DNA of 64,000 nt. Origin: Planococcus glaciei (GTDB lineage: Bacteria; Bacillota; Bacilli; Bacillales_A; Planococcaceae). A program made the position numbers and the translations under genes. The stretch covers positions 248,001-312,000 of the forward strand of contig NZ_FNDC01000002.1 of assembly GCF_900099655.1 (NCBI RefSeq). Reading direction: 5' to 3'. The notes under the pieces are model-generated. The model was not told the origin of the DNA. It saw nothing but the letters and a program-made list of their open reading frames with translations, and searched no databases. Shown here piece by piece: positions 44,232 through 52,868 of the stretch. Positions within the stretch are counted from its first letter, which is position 1. Each line of letters begins with the position of its first letter.

Positions 44232-44273
44232 AAAAAAGCAATCCTCTATTTTCTGATAGTGGATTGCTTTTCT
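44232..44273 (+). terminator. Terminator of the dioxygenase-GNAT unit
   Basis: AAAAAGCAATCC and GGATTGCTTTT pair around a 16-nt loop. Confidence 0.75.
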
Positions 44274-44312
44274 ATGTTGAGAGTATGTAACTGTTCATTT
44301 TTTTCCTCCGCA

Positions 44313-44411
44313 TCATAGGGCTGTCATAAAGAACACAATTGCTGTTAAAATTGAAGCTCCGCCAACGCCATACAAAAAGTCTGCTTGGTTAAATATTAAC
44401 TTATTTTCCAT
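44313..44411 (-). CDS. Possible 32-residue hydrophobic peptide
   Basis: An ORF starting MENKLIFNQADFLYGVGG and continuing into one hydrophobic helix. AAAGGGG stands 9 nt before the ATG. I recognise no family. Its strong SD and membrane-like end support translation, but length alone makes this tentative. Confidence 0.42.
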   Translation of the reverse strand: MENKLIFNQADFLYGVGGASILTAIVFFMTAL

Positions 44412-44475
44412 TTTGTAGAACCCCTTTCAAATGTTTGATATTAATAAATTACCCGCTGCTCATGGTATTAAACAG

Positions 44476-44500
44476 GTTTTGTTCATCTTTTTAAGGGAAT
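44476..44500 (+). promoter_or_regulatory. SigB-like promoter
   Basis: GTTTTG (44476-44481), 13 bp, GGGAAT (44495-44500), 76 nt before the ATG of the DUF4064 gene. Confidence 0.5.
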
Positions 44501-44575
44501 TGAATAGATGAAAACAAAATCTCCTTTGCAAACAAGGCATTTCAGGAGGAGAAATTTTTGAAAGAGGTGATTTGG

Positions 44576-45319
44576 ATGGACAGTCAACGCGATGTAAGCA
44601 GAGGCGCAGAAAAAGCGCTGGGCATTATTGGAATTATTTTTAACCTTTTAACGATTGCACTACTTATCTTTTCCATTTTGAGCTTTGGCAGCGTACAGAA
44701 TAGTGCAGAATTCCGCCAATACCTGGAAGATGAGATGATGAATGATCCGACCATGTCTTCCAGCCCAGAACAAGTTGAGATGATTGTTGACGGAGTAATG
44801 GCAAGCTTTGGAGTGGTAGGCTGGGTCATTGTTGCACTTCTGGCGATCAGTACAATCTTTGCATTGCTGGCAGTTGCCCGCCTTGGAAGAAACCGCAATC
44901 CGAAGTTGGCCGGCATTTTCTTCATCATCGCCGGACTGTTTGCTGGGATTTTGTCTCTGACTTCAATTTTGTTCTATATTGCCGCAATTATGTGCTTTGT
45001 CCGCAAACCGCGCAACAACGGCAGAGACATCCGCGATGATAACAGAGGGCTTCGGGACGACGACAGAAACAGTGCAACGCGCCACGAAAACGAGCGGCTG
45101 CGTGATGACAACCAGGCGCTTCACCGTGAAGAACAGCGCCTTCGTGAAAAAGAGAACGAGCTGCGCGAAAAAGAAGAACAGCTTCAAAGAGAACGCCAAG
45201 TACGCCAGACAGAAGAACAGCTTTCAAAAGAAGATCTGGTCCAGCGCGAAGATTTAAAGCGCCGTGCAGACGAACGCCTGCGTAAAGACGGCGATGACAT
45301 ACCGCGCAGACCTTTATAG
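44576..45319 (+). CDS. DUF4064 membrane protein with charged coiled-coil tail
   Basis: A 247-residue protein. Residues about 10-145 hold three to four helices typical of DUF4064. Residues about 150-247 are extremely charged and coiled-coil-like, rich in REK/EEQ repeats. AGAGGTG supports ATG 44576; TTG 44558 with its own GGAGGAG is also possible. A SigB-like promoter precedes it. Function unknown. Confidence 0.75.
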   Translation: MDSQRDVSRGAEKALGIIGIIFNLLTIALLIFSILSFGSVQNSAEFRQYLEDEMMNDPTMSSSPEQVEMIVDGVMASFGVVGWVIVALLAISTIFALLAVARLGRNRNPKLAGIFFIIAGLFAGILSLTSILFYIAAIMCFVRKPRNNGRDIRDDNRGLRDDDRNSATRHENERLRDDNQALHREEQRLREKENELREKEEQLQRERQVRQTEEQLSKEDLVQREDLKRRADERLRKDGDDIPRRPL

Positions 45320-45324
45320 GCATC

Positions 45325-45360
45325 AAAAAACACCTGCTTTTTACAAAGCAGGTGTTTTTA
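45325..45360. terminator. Bidirectional terminator
   Basis: AAACACCTGCTTT/AAAGCAGGTGTTT between convergent genes, with A and T runs on both sides. Confidence 0.85.
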
Positions 45361-45832
45361 AGTCGTATACATATTTGGCGGTCCGCAAAGGATGTCCTTC
45401 AAATAATTCTTCGAATTCCTCAACAAACTCAAAGCCGTTTGCCTCATAAAAGTTCCGGCCTTTTGTATTTTCGCTTTCCACATAGACAAATAACTGAGAC
45501 CCTTCAATAAGGTAGGAAAGGCCGCTGTTCAACAGCTGCTTGCCATATCCATTGCGCTGGTATTGAGGCTTCAAATAAATGGCGATCAATTCCGCATCGC
45601 CGTCCTCATCCAGTTTAGTGAAATTGGCAAAACCGATCGGTTCATCTTCGTGCATGGCCAAAAGCACAATGGTCCTGTTTATTCGCATTTCCATCATGGA
45701 AGTTGAGTAGGATTTATCTAAAAAACTTTTTTGGACGGGGGAGGGGATAATGCCTTCGTACGTATCATGCCAGCTGACATAAGCTATTTCCTGGACAGAT
45801 GCTATATCTTCAATCGTGCCTGCGCGAATCAA
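45341..45832 (-). CDS. GNAT family N-acetyltransferase
   Basis: A 163-residue GNAT. It has YVSWHDTYEGIIP (about 18-30), the CoA loop QYQRNGYGKQLL (about 90-101) and NTKGRNFYEANGF. The SD AGAGGTGA favours TTG 45832; GTG 45841 overlaps the SD. Its end lies in the shared terminator. Substrate unknown. Confidence 0.8.
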   Translation of the reverse strand: MIRAGTIEDIASVQEIAYVSWHDTYEGIIPSPVQKSFLDKSYSTSMMEMRINRTIVLLAMHEDEPIGFANFTKLDEDGDAELIAIYLKPQYQRNGYGKQLLNSGLSYLIEGSQLFVYVESENTKGRNFYEANGFEFVEEFEELFEGHPLRTAKYVYDLKTPAL

Positions 45833-45928
45833 TGTGATCACCTCTAAAATTCTTTACGTAATGATAACAAAAAATCACCCGAATAGCCAATGATGTGGAA
45901 TAATGAAAGAAAAAGGAGGAGATCTGCT

Positions 45929-46381
45929 TTGAACTGGGAGACCTATCATTTTGATGAGCTGACAGCGAGTAAGTTGTACGATTTTTTAAAGTTGCGCGTG
46001 GATGTGTTTGTCGTGGAACAAAACTGTCCGTATCCGGAACTGGATGGACTGGACCAGGAATCCATCCACTTGGCGTACACCGAAAACGGCCAGACATTGG
46101 CGTATGCGAGACTTGTTCCGGCAGGGATTAAATATGAACTGCCCTCAATCGGCCGGGTGATTGTCCATCCTTCCGCCAGAAGCCGCGGTTTAGCGAAGGA
46201 ATTAATCACAAAAGCGATGGATTACATTGTGGCAGAGTGGCAGGCAAATGAAATTCAACTTCAAGGCCAGGTATACCTCCAAAATTTCTATGAATCATTT
46301 GGTTTTCTGCCAATTTCCGATGCCTATGATGAAGATGGCATTCCGCATGTCGACATGAAATTCACAAAAAATAAAATGTAA
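45929..46381 (+). CDS. ElaA-like GNAT acetyltransferase
   Basis: A 150-residue GNAT of the ElaA type: LYDFLKLRVDVFVVEQNCPYPELDG region at the start (about 15-40), GRVIVHPSARSRGLAKELI with the CoA loop, then QVYLQNFYESFGF. TTG start chosen because AAGGAGG precedes it; an upstream in-frame ATG has no SD. Substrate unknown. Confidence 0.85.
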   Translation: MNWETYHFDELTASKLYDFLKLRVDVFVVEQNCPYPELDGLDQESIHLAYTENGQTLAYARLVPAGIKYELPSIGRVIVHPSARSRGLAKELITKAMDYIVAEWQANEIQLQGQVYLQNFYESFGFLPISDAYDEDGIPHVDMKFTKNKM

Positions 46382-46390
46382 GCCCTTTTT

Positions 46391-46417
46391 GTGTCTATTT
46401 TATGGGAAAGCGGGTAT
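46391..46417 (+). promoter_or_regulatory. SigB-like promoter
   Basis: GTGTCT (46391-46396), 15 bp, perfect GGGTAT (46412-46417), 38 nt before the ATG. The -35 is weak. Confidence 0.42.
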
Positions 46418-46454
46418 ATACAAAAAAGGTAGAAAATACAAAGGAGTGAATAGG

Positions 46455-46820
46455 ATGGCAAGAGGCAGAGGATTACTGATTGCAGGATTGGCAGCTGGAG
46501 CTTACTCGTATTTCAAGAAACCGGAAAATCGTGAAAAAGCGACCGTCGCTTTTAACAATGCGAAGACGAAGGTGAATTCATTTATGGAATCGCAAAACCT
46601 GGACAAACTTAATAAATCAGAGGCAGTATTAAACACAACCGACTCACGTGAAGATGAAAAAGTAACCGAGGCGACAAAGCCGGGTGCCCAGTACTACAAC
46701 GAAAATGCACAAGACAAAGACTCAAATACCAAATTGTCCTCGAACGATACAAGCTGGGAAAAAGCGGAGAACACCGATTCGCTTGCACCAGAACAACGGA
46801 TCAATACAGATAATCTATAA
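46455..46820 (+). CDS. Small stress-type protein, YtxH-like N-terminus
   Basis: A 121-residue protein. MARGRGLLIAGLAAGAYSYF is a short glycine-rich hydrophobic start, followed by KKPENREKA and a polar, likely disordered acidic tail with many Asn, Ser and Glu. No enzyme motif. AAAGGAG precedes the ATG, and a SigB-like -10 lies upstream. Function unknown. Confidence 0.7.
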   Translation: MARGRGLLIAGLAAGAYSYFKKPENREKATVAFNNAKTKVNSFMESQNLDKLNKSEAVLNTTDSREDEKVTEATKPGAQYYNENAQDKDSNTKLSSNDTSWEKAENTDSLAPEQRINTDNL

Positions 46821-46850
46821 AAAAAGGATGGTTTTCGAACCATCCTTTTT
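46819..46850. terminator. Bidirectional terminator
   Basis: AAAAAAAGGATGGTT-TTCG-AACCATCCTTTTT between convergent genes. Confidence 0.9.
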
Positions 46851-46858
46851 GCTGCCCA

Positions 46859-47980
46859 TTATTTTTCTTTTATCAGCAAAATCAGCGCCGCGGCAGTAAG
46901 CAATAATCCTCCACTCACCATAAACCCTTCATTTGGATTTAACTCGAGGGCACCTGTAAAACTGGATCCCCCCACAACTCCCAATGAAAAAAACGCATAA
47001 AAGTAACCGTAGGCTTTTCCGCGGAAATGGCTTTGGGTTGAATCGATCAACAGCGAATTGATGGAAGGAAATAAAAAAGCAAATCCGATTCCGTAAAGGC
47101 ACATAGTGGTATACATCCAAGGAACGCCAGAAACGGCGCTCAATAGAAACAGGGAAGCGCCCATTACGGAAAATCCGAAAATGAGCGTTCGGATCGGGGC
47201 GATTTTATCGAAAATCCGATTGATCGGCAGCAGGAATACCAAGATTGCCGAAATGCCGAAAGTGCTCAGCAGCAAGCCGCTCATTTCAGAAGGGTAGTTC
47301 AATCCTTCCACTTTTAAAGGCAGCATGTATGCCAGTACGCCTTGGGAAAACATCAGGAAAAAAGCTCCTGAAAAAGCAATGAGCAAACCGCGGTTCCATT
47401 CAACAGAAGACCTGGATTCTGCAGCAGCTGTTTTGGCAGAGACCTTTTGTTTTTTTAGAAGGAAAAAAGCGACGATTCCCAATGCCAATAGAAGCGTTCC
47501 CGTCAAAGCCATCATTTCCGGTGTGCTCGTACGGCTTGCGTAAATGGCTCCGAATGCCGGGCCGATAATGGCCGCAAGCCCGACGAACGCGCCGGATACC
47601 GCTGTGCTTTTGCCGCGCCTTTGCTTATTGGCCGAGTTGGCCATATAGGTAAAGGCGGCGGGGACTGTCAATCCTGCTGCCAGTCCATGCACAAATCGAA
47701 CTGCCAGAAGGCTATACGGGCCGTCTGCCCACGCATAGGCAAACAGCAAAATGCCGCTGGCAAGCAGACCAGTCACCAAAATAGCATAAGGCCCTTTTTT
47801 ATCGGAAAAAATGCCGGATAAGATATTCCCGATGATATTCGATAAAGAGTACATCCCTACTGCCAGGCCTGCCAAGAAAGGCGTTGCACCGAGTGAAACC
47901 GCAAATGGGCTCATGATCGGCAATTGAGCAAAGAGGTCAAAGAAAGTGAAGAAAATGATGATCAATATAAAAAAACGCAC
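46859..47980 (-). CDS. MFS transporter (drug exporter-like)
   Basis: A 373-residue major facilitator with 11-12 helices. The loop 2-3 motif reads GIFSDKKGPY (about 56-65) and helix 4-5 includes RFVHGLAAGLTVPAA. It resembles proton-driven multidrug or sugar efflux proteins; substrate unknown. GTG start with GGGGGCC upstream. Transcribed away from the lipid kinase gene. Confidence 0.83.
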   Translation of the reverse strand: MRFFILIIIFFTFFDLFAQLPIMSPFAVSLGATPFLAGLAVGMYSLSNIIGNILSGIFSDKKGPYAILVTGLLASGILLFAYAWADGPYSLLAVRFVHGLAAGLTVPAAFTYMANSANKQRRGKSTAVSGAFVGLAAIIGPAFGAIYASRTSTPEMMALTGTLLLALGIVAFFLLKKQKVSAKTAAAESRSSVEWNRGLLIAFSGAFFLMFSQGVLAYMLPLKVEGLNYPSEMSGLLLSTFGISAILVFLLPINRIFDKIAPIRTLIFGFSVMGASLFLLSAVSGVPWMYTTMCLYGIGFAFLFPSINSLLIDSTQSHFRGKAYGYFYAFFSLGVVGGSSFTGALELNPNEGFMVSGGLLLTAAALILLIKEK

Positions 47981-48081
47981 AAAAGGCCCCCACTTTCAAA
48001 AATAAAATCTTCATGGATTAGTATCCCCCTAAAGAAGGGTAAAAGGAAGTATGACCACATTATAGCACCGGAGGTACCTAC

Positions 48082-48987
48082 ATGAAAAAAGCCATGTTCA
48101 TTTTAAACCCGTCTTCAGGAAAAGAGAAAGCTTCCGATTATCGGGAGCAAGTCATCTTTACGCTGGAATCCATGGGATATACCGTCGATACAAGAGCCAC
48201 CGAAAAGCAAGGCGATGCTACCCACTTTGCGCGGGAAGCAGCGGAACAGCAGTATGACTTTGTGGTAGCCATGGGAGGGGATGGCACAATCAATGAAGCG
48301 GTGTCCGGCCTCGCTGAGCAGCCGCATCAGCCGCTCTTTTCCCTCATCCCGCTTGGAACGGTGAATGACTTTGCACGGGCACTCGGTATTTCGCTGGATC
48401 CGCCTGAAGCCATCGAAGCGTTAAAAAAAGGGACAGAGAAATGGGTGGATATCGCCAAAGTCGGCAAGCAGTATTTTATGAACATTTTGGCGCTTGGCCA
48501 AATTGCAGAGTCCACTTATGAAGTATCTCCGGAACAGAAAACACGGCTTGGAGCTTTGGCTTATTTTATCGAGGGCGTTAAAGCGATTACATCAGATGCC
48601 GAAGAATATTTCACCGTGGAACATGACCACGGATATTGGGAAGGCGATGCCAAGCTTGTATTGGTAGCATTGACCAATTCAGTGGGCGGTTTTGAAAAGC
48701 TGGCTCCTGAAGCATTGACCGATGATGGGTTGCTTCATGTCTACATTGTGAAAAATGCGGCTTTGCCCGCTTTTGTCCGAATTGCTGGAGCGATGCTGAT
48801 CGGGAAGCTTGAAAAAGATCCGGCAGTGGAAGTAATTCACACGACAAAGGTTTCAATCGGGACAAATGAACCAATGTTCTGTAATATTGATGGGGACGAA
48901 GGCTGTGCTACTCCATTTGAGATTGAAGTACTGCCCCGCCATATCCGTGCCTTAGTTCCACCGGACAAAAAAGAGTTAGAAGCCTAA
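48082..48987 (+). CDS. Diacylglycerol/lipid kinase family protein
   Basis: A 301-residue DAGK-catalytic-domain protein related to YegS and DgkB. NPSSGKEKA (about 9-17), GGDGTINEAV (about 65-74) and PLGTVNDFAR (about 97-106) are the nucleotide-binding motifs. It phosphorylates a lipid, perhaps diacylglycerol, at the membrane. BmrU-like proteins often sit next to MFS pumps, as here. GGAGG precedes the ATG. Confidence 0.87.
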   Translation: MKKAMFILNPSSGKEKASDYREQVIFTLESMGYTVDTRATEKQGDATHFAREAAEQQYDFVVAMGGDGTINEAVSGLAEQPHQPLFSLIPLGTVNDFARALGISLDPPEAIEALKKGTEKWVDIAKVGKQYFMNILALGQIAESTYEVSPEQKTRLGALAYFIEGVKAITSDAEEYFTVEHDHGYWEGDAKLVLVALTNSVGGFEKLAPEALTDDGLLHVYIVKNAALPAFVRIAGAMLIGKLEKDPAVEVIHTTKVSIGTNEPMFCNIDGDEGCATPFEIEVLPRHIRALVPPDKKELEA

Positions 48988-49313
48988 AAAACACAAGCGC
49001 CGCTTAGCTTCCACTGTTTACTATAAAATGAAAAAGTAAAATGGCCGGCCATTTTCAGATGGCCGGCTTTAAATTTGTTTTATAAAAAATGGCAATTACA
49101 TAGTTTTTGTGAAACCTTTTTAACAGTAATACGTTATATATAGTATAGTTTTAGGGAATTTATTTCCTTTTTGTAAGGACCAAGGTAAAAAATTCTTACT
49201 GTTTATGACAAAAAAATTTAAAATATATGGTAAAAACTATGTTATTCTAATCAATTTCAGTATATAGTAAAACTAACGGCTGCAAAATCTGTACAAAGAA
49301 AGACGGGGAAAAC
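48988..49313 (+). other. AT-rich intergenic region before the AraC gene
   Basis: Contains a terminator (GCCGGCCAT-N6-ATGGCCGGC, 49044-49067, then TTT) for the lipid kinase. The rest is very AT-rich and holds two copies of TATATAGTA (49137-49145 and 49261-49269), possibly regulator sites. I see no gene and no confident promoter. Confidence 0.5.
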
Positions 49314-50099
49314 ATGAATATTATCGCAGTGCCTACGATTCAAGAAACCATTTCCAAGATTTTCATGAATGAAAGCGAGACGTTGAGCCAATTCGAAGGG
49401 GTAGAAAAGTTTTACGAAATCGAAACTCAATTGATTTATGAAATCAATCATTTGGAAAAAGAACGTGCAAAACAGACACTGAGAGTCTTGATTGATTTGA
49501 TTGCTGTTCGTTCTGGAAAAGAAACCATCCGGCAAGTACGCAACTACTATATTGTGTTGTCGTCAGTGATGGCGCGTAAATTATTTGAAATGCGGGTTCC
49601 GCCAAAGAAAGCGTTCGCTTTTAACGTAGCTTGTGTGGAATTAGTGGAAAAACACATGAACGATTCAGAGTTTCTCTACGTAGCCGATGAACTGATCGAG
49701 TTCTTTACATCGATTATTTCGGAGCGCAAACAGCCTTCTTTTGGCCACCAGACGGTCAACAAAGTTGTGATGTATATTAATGATGAGGTGGAACGCGACC
49801 TATCAGTGGAAGATATCGCAAAACATTTCAATATTTCCACAAGCCATTTGTCCCGCATCTTCAGAGAACATGCCGGTATAACGCTTGTAGAATATTTGAA
49901 TGTTCGGCGAGTGGAAGAATCCCAGTATTATTTGCGCCATTCGGACAAAGGGATTTCAGATATTTCCAAGCAATTTCATTTCTGCAACCAAAGTTATTTC
50001 ACACGGATTTTCAAGAAATATACGACTGTCACGCCGAAACAATTCCGGGACAGCCAGCATATTCCTTACTTCCGCTATAATTTGCCGAACGCGAAATAA
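49314..50099 (+). CDS. AraC family transcriptional regulator
   Basis: A 261-residue regulator. The C-terminal 100 residues hold two helix-turn-helix motifs: LSVEDIAKHFNISTSHLSRIF (about 163-183) and the second ending QSYFTRIFKKYTTVTPKQFR. The N-terminal part (1-150) is helical and resembles YesN/YisR-type single-domain sensors without a known ligand domain. The AT-rich upstream region may hold its own sites. Target genes unknown. Confidence 0.83.
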   Translation: MNIIAVPTIQETISKIFMNESETLSQFEGVEKFYEIETQLIYEINHLEKERAKQTLRVLIDLIAVRSGKETIRQVRNYYIVLSSVMARKLFEMRVPPKKAFAFNVACVELVEKHMNDSEFLYVADELIEFFTSIISERKQPSFGHQTVNKVVMYINDEVERDLSVEDIAKHFNISTSHLSRIFREHAGITLVEYLNVRRVEESQYYLRHSDKGISDISKQFHFCNQSYFTRIFKKYTTVTPKQFRDSQHIPYFRYNLPNAK

Positions 50100-50125
50100 G
50101 GAGAAGCAATTCTCCTTTTTTTCTT
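50098..50125 (+). terminator. araC-type gene terminator
   Basis: AAGGAGAA-GCAA-TTCTCCTT followed by T run. Confidence 0.75.
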
Positions 50126-50268
50126 GCCTTTTGGCAGGCGGGAGTCCAGTTGCAGCCGTATTTTTGTCACAACTGGCAAGAAAATAGATGCTTCTGGAGT
50201 GTCTGATTGAATTTTATGCGTCTTATAGGTATACTTCTTTATAGTTGAAAAAGGTGAAGGTGACTAAA

Positions 50269-51051
50269 GTGAAAAAGAAAATGATATTGCTGTCCTTGCT
50301 GACAGTTGCAGTTCTTGTATTGAGCGGCTGTTCGTCAGTAGAGAACCAAGAAGGGTTTTTCTATAGTATTTTTGTAAGGCCATTTGCCAGCTCGTTGATT
50401 TATTTAGGGGACTTGTTCGGAGGAAGCTATGGTTTAGCGATTGTAGCGATTACAGTAGTGATCCGTCTTATCTTGATGCCGTTTATGCTGCGCACGTACA
50501 AGCGCCAACAAGGCATGAAAGTGAAAATGGATAAATTGCGCCCGGAAATGGAAGACATTCAAAAGCGCTTAAAAGAAACAAAAGACAAAGAAGAGCAGAT
50601 GAAAATCCAGCAGGAAATGATGGGGCTTTACAAAAAGCATGATGTAAACCCGTTGAACATGGGCTGTTTGCCAGTTGTCATCCAAATGCCGATCATTATG
50701 GGGCTGTACTTCGCCATTCTGTATGCACCGGATTATGTAAAAGACCATGAATTCCTGTGGTTTACTCTTGGTTCACCGGATATCTTGATGACACTTATTG
50801 CCGGAGCGGTTTATTTCTTCCAGGCACGTGTGTCATTGTGGACAATGCCTGAACAGCAGCAGAAACAAATGAAGCTGTTCATCTACATTTCACCGATCAT
50901 GATTATGTTTGTATCGTTCAGTTCGATGGCAGCTTTGCCTGTTTACTGGGCAGTCGGCGGTATCTTATTGATCATCCAAACGTTCATTGGCCGGAAATTC
51001 TACTCGAACCACCCGGAAGTGGCGTTGGAATCTGTAGAAGAGAAAAAATAA
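50269..51051 (+). CDS. yidC: Membrane protein insertase YidC/Oxa1 (lipoprotein type)
   Basis: A 260-residue insertase. Signal peptide with lipobox LSGC (Cys about 21), then five helices. VIRLILMPFMLRTYKRQQGM (about 67-86) includes the conserved membrane Arg that receives substrates; NMGCLPVVIQMPIIMGLY follows. It inserts membrane proteins, as SpoIIIJ/YqjG do. GTG 50269 has AAGGTGA upstream; TTG 50245 and ATG 50281 are alternatives. A strong terminator follows. Confidence 0.9.
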   Translation: MKKKMILLSLLTVAVLVLSGCSSVENQEGFFYSIFVRPFASSLIYLGDLFGGSYGLAIVAITVVIRLILMPFMLRTYKRQQGMKVKMDKLRPEMEDIQKRLKETKDKEEQMKIQQEMMGLYKKHDVNPLNMGCLPVVIQMPIIMGLYFAILYAPDYVKDHEFLWFTLGSPDILMTLIAGAVYFFQARVSLWTMPEQQQKQMKLFIYISPIMIMFVSFSSMAALPVYWAVGGILLIIQTFIGRKFYSNHPEVALESVEEKK

Positions 51052-51060
51052 CAAAGAATG

Positions 51061-51089
51061 GCCGGCAAATCTGCCGGCTTTCTTTTTTT
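51061..51089 (+). terminator. yidC terminator
   Basis: GCCGGCA-AATC-TGCCGGC, then TTTCTTTTTTT. Confidence 0.88.
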
Positions 51090-51102
51090 GGAGATGAATT
51101 TA

Positions 51103-51348
51103 TTGAACAACAAACTAATCCAAGGATTGGCGATTGCAGCACTGAGTGTGGCGTCACTTGTTTTTCTGGTCATGGGGAATCTTGAGGTCGCTGTCTTGTT
51201 TATGACCTTGCTTTTTGTGTGCACCAATAGTTTCCGTTACCGCCAGATGAAGGAACGGGGAATGGACCGGGAAGCAAAATGGATGCTCGGAATGGCCATT
51301 ATCTTTGCGGTATTATTTGTAGTGGTGTTGGCAATGGTTCTTATATAA
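51103..51348 (+). CDS. Small two-helix membrane protein
   Basis: An 81-residue protein with hydrophobic segments at about 6-40 and 58-80, separated by a basic loop (RYRQMKERGMDREAKW). TTG 51103 has GGAG 9 nt upstream; ATG 51094 directly abuts the GGAG and is less likely. It begins just after the yidC terminator. No family recognised. Confidence 0.6.
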   Translation: MNNKLIQGLAIAALSVASLVFLVMGNLEVAVLFMTLLFVCTNSFRYRQMKERGMDREAKWMLGMAIIFAVLFVVVLAMVLI

Positions 51349-51354
51349 AGCGCG

Positions 51355-51392
51355 AAAAAACAGCACAGGCCATAGGCTTGTGCTGTTTTTTA
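51355..51392. terminator. Bidirectional terminator
   Basis: AAAAAACAGCACA and TGTGCTGTTTTTT pair; serves the membrane protein and possibly the small minus-strand ORF. Confidence 0.85.
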
Positions 51393-51409
51393 TTAGTTTA
51401 ATGCTGTTT

Positions 51410-51523
51410 TCACACAGCGGATGTTTGTTTGGTATATTTGAATTTTTCTTTTTGGCGCTCTTCCAGCAAAACATCCAATTGGCGCATGAGAATTAGGATG
51501 TCTTTTTCTGAGATTTGTTTCAA
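51410..51523 (-). CDS. Small 37-residue charged peptide
   Basis: TTG start with AAGGAG 9 nt upstream. The sequence begins MKQISEKDILILMRQLDVL and is amphipathic and helical, with a basic tail. A terminator follows on its strand. It has the look of a real short gene, but I know no family. Confidence 0.5.
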   Translation of the reverse strand: MKQISEKDILILMRQLDVLLEERQKEKFKYTKQTSAV

Positions 51524-51595
51524 ATTGCCCAGCTCCTTGTATTGGTATATACATAGCTATTCGTACATTTTGCAGGACTTTTGGGGGTCGGAATA

Positions 51596-52747
51596 TTAAT
51601 AACGAAACTTTTTTCGGGTCGCTAACACAACCATGATGGCCGGAACTGAAAAGCTGACCATACCAAGGAACGAAAGGCCGGGGGAAATTTCGTATAGGAA
51701 GCCGCCGGGGATCGTCAAAAGAGCAACGCTTAGGCTCATGGCAAATGCAGCATACATGCCCTGCGCTGCCGGCATCTGGCTAGGCGCAAGTTTTTGGGAA
51801 ATGTATTGAATAAAGGCAAAATGAGCTACGCCGAACGACAAAGCATGAAGCGCCTGCGATAAGATGAATACCCAAACGGATGGGAAGAGAAAAACCAGAA
51901 TCCAGCGCAACGTAGAACCGGCACCGGCCAGCAAAAACATGGAGGATACCGTCCAGTTCCTGAAAACATGATCCGCTTTTGCAAAAAAGAGGATTTCAAA
52001 CAAGATGGCGATATTCAGGATGAACCCGATATAAAAGCTGCTGACGCCAGTATCCTGAAGATACAGAAATCCGAAATTGTAATATGCAGCATGCGCCCCT
52101 TGGAGCAGCGTTGCCACCAACAGCAGCGTCATAAACGATTTGGATTTCAGCAATTGTCTGGCTGCTTGTTTGCTGTCGAGGCTTTTTCGTTGTGGCTTGA
52201 TTTGCAATTGGTCAGGGGAAGTCGCAGATAAAGTCACAGCCATAAAGATAAGGCCGGCCAGCATTACCCATAAGATGGCCCCTTCCTGCCAAAGTGCCGT
52301 AGCCCCTCCTACGATCAATAGGGCAATCGTGTATCCGAGCGAGCCATATGAACGGCTTTTGCCGTAATGGATCCGCTCTGTCTGCATTAATACGGTAGCT
52401 CCGCTTTCCATTCCCGGAAGAATGTTCGGATAAACCATATTAAATAAGAATGTAATGGCAAAGAGCAGTACATAGGAATTTGCGGGTATGTATAGAGCCA
52501 TGATGATTACAGAAGCGAAAGCCAGCAGCTGCATAAGTTTCCCTAGTGATAAGATACGTGTCAGCAAAGGGAAAAACAAAAAAGTGGAAACGGCCCGTGC
52601 AACCATGCCGGCGCCTAGAATGATGCTTGCAGCTGAAACGCTCAATCCTTTTTCGTTGGTGAGCCAGCCAGTCCAGTACGGCAGGAATACCCCCCAAGTG
52701 AAAAAGAAAGCAAAAAAGTTAAGTGAAAGCCATTTTTGATTGTTCAT
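51596..52747 (-). CDS. MFS transporter (HcaT/MFS_1-like)
   Basis: A 383-residue 12-helix transporter. The N-terminal MNNQKWLSLNFFAFFFTWGV and the NILPGMESGATVLM segment match the MFS_1-like group that includes HcaT (phenylpropionate) and some nucleoside or sugar carriers. ATG 52747 has TGAGGTTA upstream; a GTG-like upstream start in the longer ORF has none. Substrate unknown. Confidence 0.82.
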   Translation of the reverse strand: MNNQKWLSLNFFAFFFTWGVFLPYWTGWLTNEKGLSVSAASIILGAGMVARAVSTFLFFPLLTRILSLGKLMQLLAFASVIIMALYIPANSYVLLFAITFLFNMVYPNILPGMESGATVLMQTERIHYGKSRSYGSLGYTIALLIVGGATALWQEGAILWVMLAGLIFMAVTLSATSPDQLQIKPQRKSLDSKQAARQLLKSKSFMTLLLVATLLQGAHAAYYNFGFLYLQDTGVSSFYIGFILNIAILFEILFFAKADHVFRNWTVSSMFLLAGAGSTLRWILVFLFPSVWVFILSQALHALSFGVAHFAFIQYISQKLAPSQMPAAQGMYAAFAMSLSVALLTIPGGFLYEISPGLSFLGMVSFSVPAIMVVLATRKKFRY

Positions 52748-52868
52748 AATCGATAACCTCATATTTCATTAAACTTCTAATTTCAGTATATCGAATGTCC
52801 AATGGTTAGGGGAGAAATCCGGCGGAAGAAATGGTAGAATAAGAAGGAATTAGACAGAAAGAAGGCAC

